NCBI RefSeq assembly: GCF_013368755.1
Contig: NC_049561.1
Coordinates: 2,976,001-3,040,000 of the forward strand
Length of the DNA stretch: 64,000 nucleotides
From: Talaromyces rugulosus
Taxonomy: Eukaryota > Ascomycota > Eurotiomycetes > Eurotiales > Trichocomaceae
Direction: 5' to 3'
Shown piece by piece: positions 11,504 to 21,302 of the stretch. Within the stretch, counting starts at the first letter, position 1, and each line of letters opens with the position of its first letter. Both the position numbers and the translations under genes were made by a program. The notes beneath the pieces were generated by a model, which saw only the letters and a list, made by a program, of their open reading frames with translations, did no database searches and was not told where the DNA came from.

Positions 11504-12514
11504 CTACCCTATGTAATGGTTTAATCCCTCGTAAATCGAAAAGATAAAGGCTGAGCTGGGAGCAGATCGCGCAACGGTGATTCCGCATCCGCGATAGAGA
11601 CCCTTTAAGCCCTGCTGCTTCCAGAGCGACTTTCCAACGCTCCAGAAAGACCGTCTCTCGGAAGAGAGCGCGATATCCTCTGTTTGCATGCGAGACTTGA
11701 TGGTGTCGGCTGGGTAGAAAATGAAATTGTAGCTGACGCCTGCAGCGGCTCCGGCGAGCATTTGCTGGTGTAATGGAAGAGGGGTCACCGGCGTGTTTGC
11801 ATGGCTTTGTTCCTTTGAAGAGTAGCTTCTGAATAGTGCTGATACACCCTCGTAGCTGCCAAACCAAGCCGATGAACCGCCGGTTTCTCGGATCAGAGTC
11901 CCCATCTGCCCGCGCCAGAGACCGAAAATCCCACTGTGGCGGAACACGGTTGCAATGATGGATAGTGGTCCTGTTTTGGTCCCCCCCGAGGCCGACGGAA
12001 CCTGCATCTTGCACTTGACCAGTTCAACTGGAGTGAGAAGAATGGACGTAAAAGCACCAGAGATTGCACCGCTGATCAACAGGCCACTAAACGGCAATGA
12101 TTCGGAGGAATATACTGTTGACTGCAAAAGGTCCTTTGCAACTCGGTAACTGAAAAACAAGCTGCTGTTCTCGATCGCGGCACCGGTCAGAGGAGCGCTG
12201 ATTCCTCGGTAAAGACTTCGAAAGCCATCCTTGTGAATAGACTGGCGGAAGCAATCCAATGGCCCTGTATATCGAAGGGGCACGCCATCTGGCTGCGACT
12301 GAAGACGCACTTTGACCGTGTCGAACGGGTACTCGATGCATTTCCCCACGATTCCGGCAATCTAGTATACCACAATGAGCTGGAGTCCCCAGAGTCCAAG
12401 TGTCACCTAACCTACCGAGCCATAAGTGATATCCTTGAGAGCGCCTACGCCGTGGCTCTGGGCAACTTCGACGGGCGTCTCATTTTCATAGGTAGCATGG
12501 GGGATAGCCGCCAT
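11504..12514 (-). CDS. ORT1: Mitochondrial ornithine/basic amino acid carrier
   Basis: Inner-membrane SLC25 antiporter that exports ornithine made in the matrix in exchange for protons or citrulline, linking mitochondrial and cytosolic arginine synthesis. Two exons: 12514-12416 and 12361-11504, intron 12415-12362 (gtaggt..actag), giving 318 residues, the normal carrier size. Three repeats each carry the Px[DE]xx[KR] signature: [22 protein letters not shown] and [11 protein letters not shown]. The first repeat starts with [21 protein letters not shown] across the splice, typical of Ort1/ARG11/AmcA. The start ATG is the first in frame. It is divergent from CGR1 (553 bp between start codons). 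Ornithine specificity is inferred from family resemblance; other basic amino acid carriers are close relatives. Confidence 0.87.
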
Positions 12515-13067
12515 CCAGGAAAACAGGCCGGGTGACGCTCAGCGTCGTCGTTCAGGGAAGGGGTAGAAGAAACGACTATCGAGCGCACATTGCCTGCAGC
12601 AGGTATGACTGAGGGCGGGGGAGGTATTTATTCAAAGTCGAGCTGGCGGTGGGGGGGAGTGGATATGTAAAGACGAGCGAGCGAGCGATTTGTCTTGGCC
12701 AGTAGAGACAAATAATATGAGAGGGAATATCGGGTGCCAGCCTGCGTGCGGCGTTGCGCTGATTTATTCGCCGGGGGGTCGCATCACATGCAGGTCGCAG
12801 GCAAATAGGGCATCAGGTCTGTTGCATCGAGGCTAGAAGGGGAATAAACAGGAGAACCGAGTCAAGGATAAATATTAAGTACGTCGTCGAAAGACTTTTG
12901 TGATTGGGCGCGCGGGTTTTTTTCACCGCTCCGAGTGGGATGCGGATTTACGTTTGGCCGCGATCCGCTTATCTGATGGCGCTAAGATAACTTTCGGGTT
13001 TTTCTCTCTCTGGGAGGAAACAGTCTGTTATCGTTGTTGCAGCTGCATACACATACACACACTCAAC
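12515..13067. promoter_or_regulatory. Divergent promoter region of ORT1 and CGR1
   Basis: 553 bp between two outward-facing start codons. It contains GC-rich blocks (gcgggggagg, ggcggtggggggg near 12615-12655) that resemble Zn-finger (CreA/Msn-type) sites, and CT-rich runs before CGR1. No motif was tested. Confidence 0.5.
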
Positions 13068-13503
13068 ATGTCCAGCACAGCCCCCAAGCCAGTGGGCATG
13101 CGCCAGAATGGTACGTTTTCATGGGTTGTGAGGTTTTTCCCTCTAACTCGACTGCAGGCAAGAACTGGCACTCCACCAAAAAGGCCTTTCGCCCGACCGC
13201 CGGCCTGAAGTCATACGCCAAGCGACTCGAAGACCGAGCCAATCTAGCGAATATCAAGGAGCGCGAGCGCGAACTGAGGGAGGAGAAGCAGGCGGAGCGA
13301 GACGTATGTGCGGGACTGTTCAACGCAATGGACCAATACTAACCAACGTTCGTTATACGCAGAGACATACCCAAGCGATCAAGGAACGGAGAGCCGCCAA
13401 GGAGGAAAAAGAGCGCTACGAGAAGATGGCAGAGAAAATGCATCACAAGCGAGTCGAGAGGAGGAAGCGCAGAGAGAAACGGAACAAACTGCTCAACTCT
13501 TGA
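13068..13503 (+). CDS. CGR1: rRNA-processing protein Cgr1
   Basis: Small, highly basic nucleolar protein needed for 60S ribosome biogenesis. Three exons: 13068-13110, 13158-13303 and 13363-13503, with introns 13111-13157 and 13304-13362, encoding 109 residues, the usual size. After a short N-terminus ([19 protein letters not shown]) come the conserved KKAFRP and [11 protein letters not shown] segments, then a long charged helix of Arg/Lys/Glu ending [12 protein letters not shown]. Codon phases across both introns are exact. It is divergent from the ornithine carrier. Confidence 0.93.
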
Positions 13504-13920
13504 GTGTTCTTTTTTACGAGATTTTAGACGTCTTGTAATGAGGTGTTTGGAGTTATTGATTTGATACATCTACATATTTTCAGCCAAGCGTTATTCTGTG
13601 AATAGGAGACAATGAAAAGTGCTCATTTATCAGTGATCAGTTTCAATGTTTTGAATGTTATATACCATAGCCTCTAGGTGTCACCTTTGTATGCGCAGAC
13701 TCGAGTCACTCCACAGCTTGTTTCCCCAAAGCCAACAAAGATGTGTAATTGTCAAATCTTGCCTGAGTAATACGGAGTAGTTAACCATAAACCCATTCAT
13801 ATAAATATAGCGATATGCGGACCTGGATAAGGCTATATAAGCCGATCCGATCCACCCGTCATCGAATCGGCCGATCAACCCCAAACCTCCGAAACCAAGA
13901 ACCTCTCCTGACAGGAGAAC
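13504..13920. other. Intergenic: CGR1 3' flank and next promoter
   Basis: AT-rich sequence after CGR1. A TATA-like tataaat (about 13800-13806) and tatataag (about 13834-13841) precede the start at 13921. No gene. Confidence 0.5.
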
Positions 13921-15306
13921 ATGGACCACTCTACACCCCCCAGGGACAGCGAGAGGCTGCCAGACCCCTCGTCACGCCTCTCTTCTGCAAAGACTTTTCC
14001 CGTTAACCTGCATCATCGCCACCGATCCGAGTCGCGGCAGACAAGAGACACCTCGGCCCAGGGCAGCGCACCCGCGGAACGACAACACTGGTCTCGGAGA
14101 CTGTTTATTGACACGTCCGACCTCGAGCCTGATAAATCAAGGGCCGTCGAAAATAACAATAACAATAATACCAACAATGAAAGAAAACACCGGCATTCAA
14201 AGTCCCGCGATCACCGCATCCCTCGAGCCGTGAACCAGATTGCGTCCGCCGGCGGCGCAAGAAACCTGCTGCCCAGCCGAACGTTTCACAGAGGAGACAA
14301 GGAAAAGTCTGACACTGGCGATGATAATTTGCTGAAACCGGCGGTTACTCTGGACTCGTCGTCGCGCTCGGCGCAGAGCTCCAGGTCAACGAGCGCCCAT
14401 AATGCCGAGAGCAGACAGAGCAGTTTGGCTGCGACGACGGGAGGCAGCACCGACTTCAGCAAGAAGCTGGCTTTGGCGAATTTGAGAGAGGTCAAGACGA
14501 TGGAGGATCTAGAAGAGGTGAAGAGGAGAAGAGAAAAGGGAGAAGAGTGTGTCTAGTCTTTTTTTTACCATCATTATTACCCTAGCTAACATGATTCAAG
14601 GTCGCTCCGGACAAAACTATCTTCGGTAGGCTCGCTGGCAGCCGACATTACTCGACGACTCGACTATACATACTACAACCTCCTGGAGCGAGTGTCAACA
14701 CTATACTCTACAATACGCACTTTTCAAGACCTCGTTGACTCGAACTCAACGCTGCAAGGTGACTTTGAACGAGACAATGCCAACCTGGAACAAGACTTTC
14801 GCAAACAACTCGGCGAATTTAAAGAATTCCGTCCTCAGATAGATCGCATCGACGTGTTGGAAAAGCGCATGAGCGCCGGACGAAACAAAATGGAAGCCCT
14901 GGGGAAGCGTCTGGACAGCGTGCGTCAGGAAATAGAGGGATGGGAACGCCGCGAGAACGAGTGGCAGGCGCGCGTCAGTCGCAGGCTGCGCATCTTCTGG
15001 GCTATTATTATCACAGCGACTGTTTTTGTGGTCATTGCATACGTGGTTCAGGAATGGCCTGGCAATATCGCCGGGCCGTCTTCCTCGCTGTCACATCAGC
15101 CGGACGTCTCACAAATTATCGACGGAGCCAATGCTGATATTTCTCCGGTTCTCCCAGAACTCAGCGACGCTGAAGGAGAGTCACTGCTCATATCTCCGCC
15201 GGCTTCAAAGACTGCTACGTCGGCGAGTGAGAGTTCTCAAGCCATCAGAAACGAGTATGAGTCTGATCACCCGGCTGACCCGTTGCGATTGTTTGACGAA
15301 CTATAA
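13921..15306 (+). CDS. Uncharacterised coiled-coil protein with one C-terminal membrane helix
   Basis: Not recognised as a named family. Exons 13921-14546 and 14601-15306 join across an intron (14547-14600, gtgtgt..ttcaag) to give 443 residues. The first ~200 residues are polar and disordered (Ser/Arg/His-rich, with an Asn run) and end in a charged helix (LANLREVKTMEDLEEVKRRR). The second exon begins with a conserved-looking SLRTKLSSVGSLAADITRRL, continues as a coiled coil of about 100 residues (LEKRMSAGRNKMEAL..), then a single hydrophobic helix (IFWAIIITATVFVVIAYVV) and about 85 acidic/Ser residues. The layout resembles single-pass organelle or nuclear-envelope coiled-coil proteins, but no function can be assigned. 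It converges on TMA22 with 144 bp between. Confidence 0.75.
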
Positions 15307-15450
15307 TTGCATGGCCAGGGGAGTATCGGCTGCTGCAGTGTACATTGTTTTATTTGATACCCATTATAGCATCCCGAAAGGAATCGAGTTCATTATCATT
15401 TCATATCTTTTATGTCTTTATGTCTGTTTTGCCCCCAGCTATAGTGTCAC

Positions 15451-16256
15451 TTATGTAGCAGCCTTTTTCTTCTTGTCCTCGATCAACTCGATATTGTCCT
15501 CGGGAACCTCTTTGCCATGCACATCGACCAGCCAGTCAAACAAATCATCACTAACATCCCCCTGAATCGTAATCTCTTCCGTGCCCGCAGGCGATTTCGT
15601 CACCGACGACCCCGTCGCGAACTTCTTGCCCAACTCCTTTGCGACCTTTTTCAAATCCAGCCCATGCGCCTCAATCCCGGCAAGCACCGTCACGAATTTC
15701 CGCTTGTTGCGCTCGACTCGCTTGATCTGCACTTTGGCGGCGGCTTTGCGTTCGGCATCGCGCGTCTCGGCCAGGGCGGCTTTGGCTTCTTTCTTTGCGG
15801 CGTCCTTGGCGGCGCGTTCGCGGGCGGAGACGGAGAGGGTGGAGAGGTTGGCGTTTAGTGCTTCTGCAAGTTTATTATTATTATTATTAGATTGAACATA
15901 TGTGAAGGAGGAAGAGGAGACACGTGCCCTCAGAGTATAGGCGTTGGTGCAGATCTGGGTGGCTCTTTTCGAGCCATTCTTCGCATTTTTTGGATGTGCC
16001 GCCGAATTCGCAGTACTAAAAGGATTAGTCTGTTGTTCCACTTTTACTATGATTGTAAAGACATACCTCTGGTGGCAGTGTGCATACTATAATGCCAACA
16101 GATCAGCATACTGCAATATCTATTTCTCTACCAAAGAGGGGAAGCCGCGATAACGTCACACGAGGACAAACACCAAAAAAAATACAAAGGCTTACCTCCG
16201 CAGTATGTGATGTGTCGAGCTCTAGGCTCCAGTGGCGCATCTGCCACATCAGCCAT
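15451..16256 (-). CDS. TMA22: Translation machinery-associated protein 22 (DENR-like)
   Basis: Ribosome-recycling/re-initiation factor acting with Tma20 (MCT-1) on 40S subunits. Four exons: 16256-16196, 16086-16067, 16015-15928 and 15863-15451, giving 193 residues, the family size. The N-terminus has the conserved Zn-binding layout (ITYCGVCTLPPEYCEFG..CEEWL). The C-terminus is a SUI1/eIF1-like domain (NKRKFVTVLAGIEAHGLDLKKVAKELGKKF, then ITIQGDVSDDLFDWL) and a Lys-rich end. The third intron (15927-15864) must begin with GC (gcacgt) to keep frame: the only GT nearby gives the wrong phase. The same intron holds an AAT/TTA triplet run. Exons 1-3 are not visible as long open frames and were found by splicing. 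Confidence 0.93.
15864..15927 (-). other. Probable GC-AG intron in TMA22
   Basis: Reading on the minus strand, the exon ends ..TACTCTGAGG and the intron starts GCACGT and ends CTTGCAG. Only this cut restores ..YSEEALNANLS. The intron carries a (AAT)n run. Confidence 0.75.
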
Positions 16257-17665
16257 TTTGTCTTGTTTCTGGCTGTTTGCTGGTGTTGCTGGGGAGGAGT
16301 TGTTCTCTTGACGATTCTTGTCGATAACAATTGCGCTGCGGGGTTGTTGTTTGATGCCCGCATCCGCCGGCCAATAGGGGGCGCGGGTCTACTTTACTCT
16401 ACATGGAATCATGTGAAGTTCTCGACAATAATAATAGCCTTTTTTTTCATGTTGCATTTATTTGCAGTAAAGGAACTTCCAATTCACATGTATTCTCGTG
16501 GCAACACGCATTCTAAATCGAGGTTACCTTCTCCTAGCTGAATCCAGTAGCCCGACTTGTTCCGATGTCTTGATACTACGACAGTCTGGACCCTTTTTTT
16601 TCTTCTTCTGAGGGGGCGACTTTCTCGCAACCTATAGAGAATAGAAGTATACCCGGTGTCGAAACGAGGTATTGTTAGTAGCTCTCGCTGCGTCGAGGCG
16701 ATGGCGAGCCGCGGAGATATTTTTAGCCTTGTGGAATTGTATAGCAAGGCCGGTAATAATATGAATAATAGTAATCGTGACTGATAAGCAACTACTGGTT
16801 AGTGACTTGGTAGCTCTAGACAGGGCTGATGTATTAGTGCTTTCGACAAGTGTGTTTTCCGAGTATCATTGTAGCAAGAGGTCGATGGTGAGCTTTGGTC
16901 TGGGTCTTTCCCCTCTTCTGATCAACTCAGCCTAGCAAAATCTCGCCGTTGAGAGAAACGCTCGAGGCCATGCGGTACGTAGCATACATGTCAAGCTTGC
17001 AGGTCTAGTTTCTACCAACTGCAGTAGTCGATATGCAAGTCCCACACGCATTGAAAAGAAATCTCCGAGGGGCTGTCTGTCTGGCAGTGGACATGATGAC
17101 CGTGGCAAATCACGACACCATGGCGATGTGATTATGTCAATTGGCCCTGTCCTGAGGATATGCAAGAATCAGCCTGCTTTGTGTCACCGGTGTTGTCATT
17201 GCCGGCATATCATCCTGGGCGCAATTCTGGCTTGATTAGTCGATGCGAATAGCGGCAGCGAAAGATATAATTCAAGCGAGAGTGAGAGTAGTGGAGAAAA
17301 AGAGGCGCAGTCTTTTTTTTTTCTCGCACAGGGTGTCAATATCGAGTCGTCTGTCGCGGGATTTTCTACAAAATGTAGCCATACGAGGGACCCTTGTCGT
17401 CGTGGTGCAGTTGACATGAAGCTCTGGCCGACGGTCCCCACAATTCACGTGCTGTTATTATGAGTGACTTGTTATTTCTCCTCCTCCTGATGCAATCTGG
17501 AATCCAGACTCGCCAATGCATAAAACGCTTAGGCCGCAGCTCCTCTGCGTTGCGATGCACAGTGCGACTGCTATGATTACCACATGCCAAGTTGACTTCT
17601 AGCTGGTCTTCCACATTACTATCTCATCGTTCTTTGTCTCGTATGGAATGATCGTCTGCGGTCTG

Positions 17666-17693
17666 TCCGGATTGGGCTGCTCCGGACTCCGGA
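17666..17693. promoter_or_regulatory. Cluster of TCCGGA palindromes
   Basis: Three copies of TCCGGA (17666-17671, 17681-17686, 17688-17693) lie within 28 bp, followed by CCGGTTATCGG at about 17718. CCG/CGG triplets in inverted pairs are the classic half-sites of Zn2Cys6 fungal regulators. It sits about 1.5 kb upstream of the REG1 start. A function as a binding platform is inferred. Confidence 0.4.
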
Positions 17694-19120
17694 CAAAGAG
17701 AGACAAAACACCAAAATCCGGTTATCGGGACCTGGTCTCTACGTTTGTGATAGACTTGCGTTATCTATCTTGGCTGTCGCATTCGGCAATGTTGCTGGAT
17801 TGCGTTACTGATCCGGCCATTCTGGACAGACAAAGCCACCTGCGAGAATACGGACAACGCACCCAAATGCTAGATGGTCGATGACGAGTATGGGTTTATA
17901 GTACCATCAGATCTGACTCTAGAGATAGGAAGTCTCCTTCGGCCAATCAGCACAGTCAATTCGACTCATGGGCTCGTTCGCCATCCTGGGATTCCTGGGG
18001 ATAAGACGCATAGCACGGAGTCGCCCGCGGTGGCTTGCTCAGGCCTTGATCCAAGACGCAAAAGCCAACATGTGTCCAAGACATTGGCTAACGGTGTCGG
18101 CTGTATCTTCTAGGATCGATAAGGCATAGCAATCTTGTATAATCTAGAGTATCACGTCCTAGAGGTGTGGATACAGCTGGGATGGGCACAAAGCAACAGT
18201 AACCTGCTGTAGTACTCGTAATATTAAATGTATAGGGCCGTTGAGATATGGAGCATGCATCGTAGCGTACCCCGCCAGGCAGGTTGAAGGGGTGGTCGCA
18301 CAGCACTGCGATGAGCGACACAACGACACGAAAAAGACGAAGATAAGGTGTACTCATCTTTTATTCGACTGCCAAGTTCCAACTCCAACGGTCTGGCCGG
18401 GGTGCGAAACGGTCCAAAAGGGCTAAAACGTCTTAAAGCCATTGTGTGCTGCGGCGTGCAAGCCACCATGTCTAGTGCTCGCCTAGTGCGATGGTCCAAG
18501 GGTCTGGTCGAGCCTCTCTGTATTCCAGCGTGCTTTGCGAATAATAACAAAGGAATGCGATCAATTGATTGATGGCTGAGCAGGGGCTAGTCATAATAAT
18601 GCAAGCCAGCAGCCGGTCGTAAGAAGTACTCGCAAGTCATCACATCATGAGAATCAGACGGGCAAACCTTGCGCTCGAGCACAGTGTCTGAGAGGATCCA
18701 CCGCCTCCAGAGCAAGCAGGATTCCAGACCAACAGCAGCGCGTTGGTTCTGAAGCTAGTCGAGTAGCTGCAGTCGATCTGGGACTGGGAGCCGTTTGCGG
18801 TGGCGACAACTAGTGCGCTTGTCGCTCCCCGGCTTTTTTTCTCCAGTCGCCGCTGCCCGCTTCAAAACCCAAAGACCAGGCCTGAAAGTCAATAGGAAAA
18901 AGCTCAATCGGTGGATCACCGGGCTGTCTTGTGTTTTGCCCTTCTCTTTGCTCCCTCGTCTCGCTCGTATTTCGCTCATATACAGCCGATTTGCTCCCCG
19001 GCCTGATATCATCGCGCCTCTACGCCGCCCGCTGCTTCTACACCTGAACTCTCGTCACTTTCATCATTCTCCCGTTTTCTCGCCACTCTTTGCTGCTCGG
19101 ATCAGAAAGGAAACCCTTCA

Positions 19121-19129
19121 ATGCCGTGA
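19121..19129 (+). promoter_or_regulatory. Minimal upstream ORF (ATG CCG TGA) before REG1
   Basis: A two-codon ORF ends 38 bases before the REG1 start codon, in the presumed 5' leader. Such minimal uORFs can dampen translation, but whether it is in the mature mRNA depends on the transcription start. Confidence 0.4.
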
Positions 19130-19167
19130 CCGAGATCGTCCAGGCTGTATCCCCGGCCTTTCCTGCA

Positions 19168-20781
19168 ATGACTGCGTTGCTTCCCAGCGAGAGGGACGAC
19201 CCGTTGCGCTCTCCCCGACTCCAGACGTACTTCCTCGAGAACCACGGCCACTTCCTCAAACAACCTATGCCCGAATACTACGAGGCCGAGGATTCCAGCT
19301 CGTCGCCGCCGTCTACTAACTCCAGCATCCCAACGTCGCCCGTCTCCCGCCCTTCCTCCACCCCGCCCCTCTACACCCCGACTCTGAGCAGTCTCTCGCT
19401 GGACGCCACTTCCGATGGCAAGGAGGACGAAGGGGTATCGCTACTGGCCTTTGAGAGCGATGGGACTGCTGCACAACCCCTAAGCGAGACTTCCAACACT
19501 CAAAGCGACCAGTCGCAGGCAGCCCCATACCCAGGCGTCCCAATATACAAGACCGCCAGTGACGACTCTTCGATTGAAGAGGAACCCGACAGGCACGTCG
19601 ACTATCTCTCGCACGAATGGCGTGAAGAGGATATTTGGGCATCATGGCGCTATGTCGTGAACCGAAGGGATCGATATAGCAACAGCGTACGGCTAGAGAA
19701 CGCATCGTGGCGAACCTGGGCCAAGTCCAAGTACGGACTACGAACCGTGCTGCCGGAAACGCTGAATTGGCTGAAAGACTGCGATGTCACATGGCTCTAC
19801 GGGCCCCTACAGACGGACAAGACCCTACTTGACTCTAATAACAAATCTCCACCTCCCAGTCGATTATCGTCGACGAATTCCTTTCTCGACAGAAAGTCGA
19901 TCCTGAAGAAGAAAACCGCCTCCGAGGCTATCCTTCAGAGGTCGCTGTCTCAACACACGCTTTTGAAACATGCCGGTGCTATTTTACAAGCACAAAAGGC
20001 AGAATCCAACCGTGGACGGCCGTCTTTTGTGAGAGCCACCTCGGATGTCGGCCTCCCATTAAATCGAAGGATGAGCTACAGCTTCGACTCGACTCGTTGC
20101 ACACCTACCAACTCTACTTCTTCCGGGCTGATGTCCCCGACGGAAAGGAGGCATATTCATTTCAACAACGAAGTGGAACAATGCATTGCCGTTGAAGCCA
20201 AGGACGACGAAGAGCATGCCCCTGATCCATCTGCTTTCTTCCTTGGAGAAGACGACGACGGCGACGAAACGGAATCAGATGACGGCATAGTCATGATGAA
20301 GCAATTCAGCCCCAAGGCATCGCCCAGCTCTCGAACCACGCCGCGCAACAGCTTCAGCAGCGAGAGCAAGACTATCGCCCCCCTTCCTTCTACGACACTA
20401 AAATACAGAAGCGACACCCCCGAACCACCCTGGCGTCAACAGCAAAACCAACGGAGCCAAGGGCGTGACACATCTCCGTCACCGTCAATTGAAACCCTTC
20501 GGCCACCACGACCAGACTCCAATTTCCTGTTGAACGACGACGACCTGCAATCGGGATTCTCAGACTACGACATTCCCGGTGATCGTCCGTGGTTTGTGGA
20601 CTCTAAAGACTCCGAGGAACTGGACAACGGTGGAAACCTGCATCTCACTCCCTCTGGCATGTTCATGCCGTACGAAGACAGCGAGTCTGCCTCTGGCGGG
20701 CTCTTTGGGCGCATTGCCGACACTGTCAATACTGCTCGCGATATCGCCCATGTCATCTGGAACGTTGGGTGGCGGCGGTGA
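19168..20781 (+). CDS. REG1: Reg1-like PP1 regulatory subunit of glucose repression
   Basis: Targets protein phosphatase 1 (Glc7) to the Snf1 kinase pathway, keeping glucose repression on. A single exon of 537 residues starts at ATG 19168; the frame is open further upstream but without another suitable ATG. The family hallmark, a nitrogen permease regulator-like DUF1752 block, is at about residues 155-185 (YLSHEWREEDIWASWRYV). A PP1 docking motif of the Reg1 type (RRHIHFNNEVEQC, with the HIHF core) is at about residues 330-342. Most of the rest is Ser/Pro-rich and disordered, with acidic patches, and the end is predicted helical (IADTVNTARDIAHVIWNVGW). It is shorter than yeast Reg1 (about 1,014 residues), as expected for filamentous fungi. 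A long C/T-rich leader with a short uORF suggests translational control. Confidence 0.87.
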   Translation: MTALLPSERDDPLRSPRLQTYFLENHGHFLKQPMPEYYEAEDSSSSPPSTNSSIPTSPVSRPSSTPPLYTPTLSSLSLDATSDGKEDEGVSLLAFESDGTAAQPLSETSNTQSDQSQAAPYPGVPIYKTASDDSSIEEEPDRHVDYLSHEWREEDIWASWRYVVNRRDRYSNSVRLENASWRTWAKSKYGLRTVLPETLNWLKDCDVTWLYGPLQTDKTLLDSNNKSPPPSRLSSTNSFLDRKSILKKKTASEAILQRSLSQHTLLKHAGAILQAQKAESNRGRPSFVRATSDVGLPLNRRMSYSFDSTRCTPTNSTSSGLMSPTERRHIHFNNEVEQCIAVEAKDDEEHAPDPSAFFLGEDDDGDETESDDGIVMMKQFSPKASPSSRTTPRNSFSSESKTIAPLPSTTLKYRSDTPEPPWRQQQNQRSQGRDTSPSPSIETLRPPRPDSNFLLNDDDLQSGFSDYDIPGDRPWFVDSKDSEELDNGGNLHLTPSGMFMPYEDSESASGGLFGRIADTVNTARDIAHVIWNVGWRR

Positions 20782-21302
20782 TCTTTACTCTCTATTTGTT
20801 GTAATTGCGGCCTTTTGATTCTCTGTACATTTATTTTTCTTTATTTTCTGCTTTCTGTGACGACTTATGATATCTCTAAAATCGTGTGTGTATTGGCTGG
20901 CGTTATTATTGTCGACATTCGGGCTGTGGGAGCGGATTTTTGATTAACATCATGACATATCAATGTTCATTAGTCTAAGCATAATATCTACTTGTTTCTC
21001 GTATACTGTTTGGTATATTCAATATCTGTAGTAGTAGTAGTAGTAGTATGTATGGACTGTATAATAGTAGAACGCATTAAGTGGGGAAAGGCCCGTGCCT
21101 GCCCCTGATCGCGCCTGTCATGACTTCACGGTCCAGACTCAAAATCTTCCCTGCGATCTCTTTGTTTCTGTGGCTTTGTTTTCTAGAGCAGCATGTTGCA
21201 GCCGTGTCTTTTGCCTTCTTTTTCGTCTTTTTGATCCTTTTTTGTCTTTCCTAACCCCCCTGTCCAGGTCCCCGTTTGTTCTATACTGCCGTGTACGCCG
21301 CC
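20782..21302. other. Intergenic stretch with TAG microsatellite
   Basis: REG1 3' flank, then a (GTA)n triplet run at about 21028-21050, then a C/T-rich leader (21180-21290) ahead of the ELMO gene. No gene. Confidence 0.6.
21028..21050. repeat. (GTA)n microsatellite
   Basis: About seven tandem copies of the GTA/TAG triplet in non-coding DNA. Confidence 0.8.

Larger units (their letters stand above)
16257..19167. other. 2.9-kb non-coding region upstream of TMA22 and REG1
   Basis: Divergent region between TMA22 and REG1. No open frame here shows protein-like sequence or homology that I recognise. It contains a cluster of TCCGGA palindromes (17666-17693), a poly-T run near 17311-17321, and from about 18830 to 19167 a C/T-rich stretch typical of a long fungal 5' leader for REG1, including a two-codon upstream ORF (19121-19129). 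A non-coding RNA cannot be excluded from sequence alone. Confidence 0.55.

Noticed and set aside
18795..19319. 174-codon plus frame upstream of and overlapping REG1
   Set aside because: Arg/Pro/Leu-rich translation of a C/T-rich leader with no homology. The overlapping REG1 frame is real.
21028..21050. Tandem triplets as a CRISPR-like array
   Set aside because: A simple GTA microsatellite in a eukaryotic intergenic region, with no spacers.
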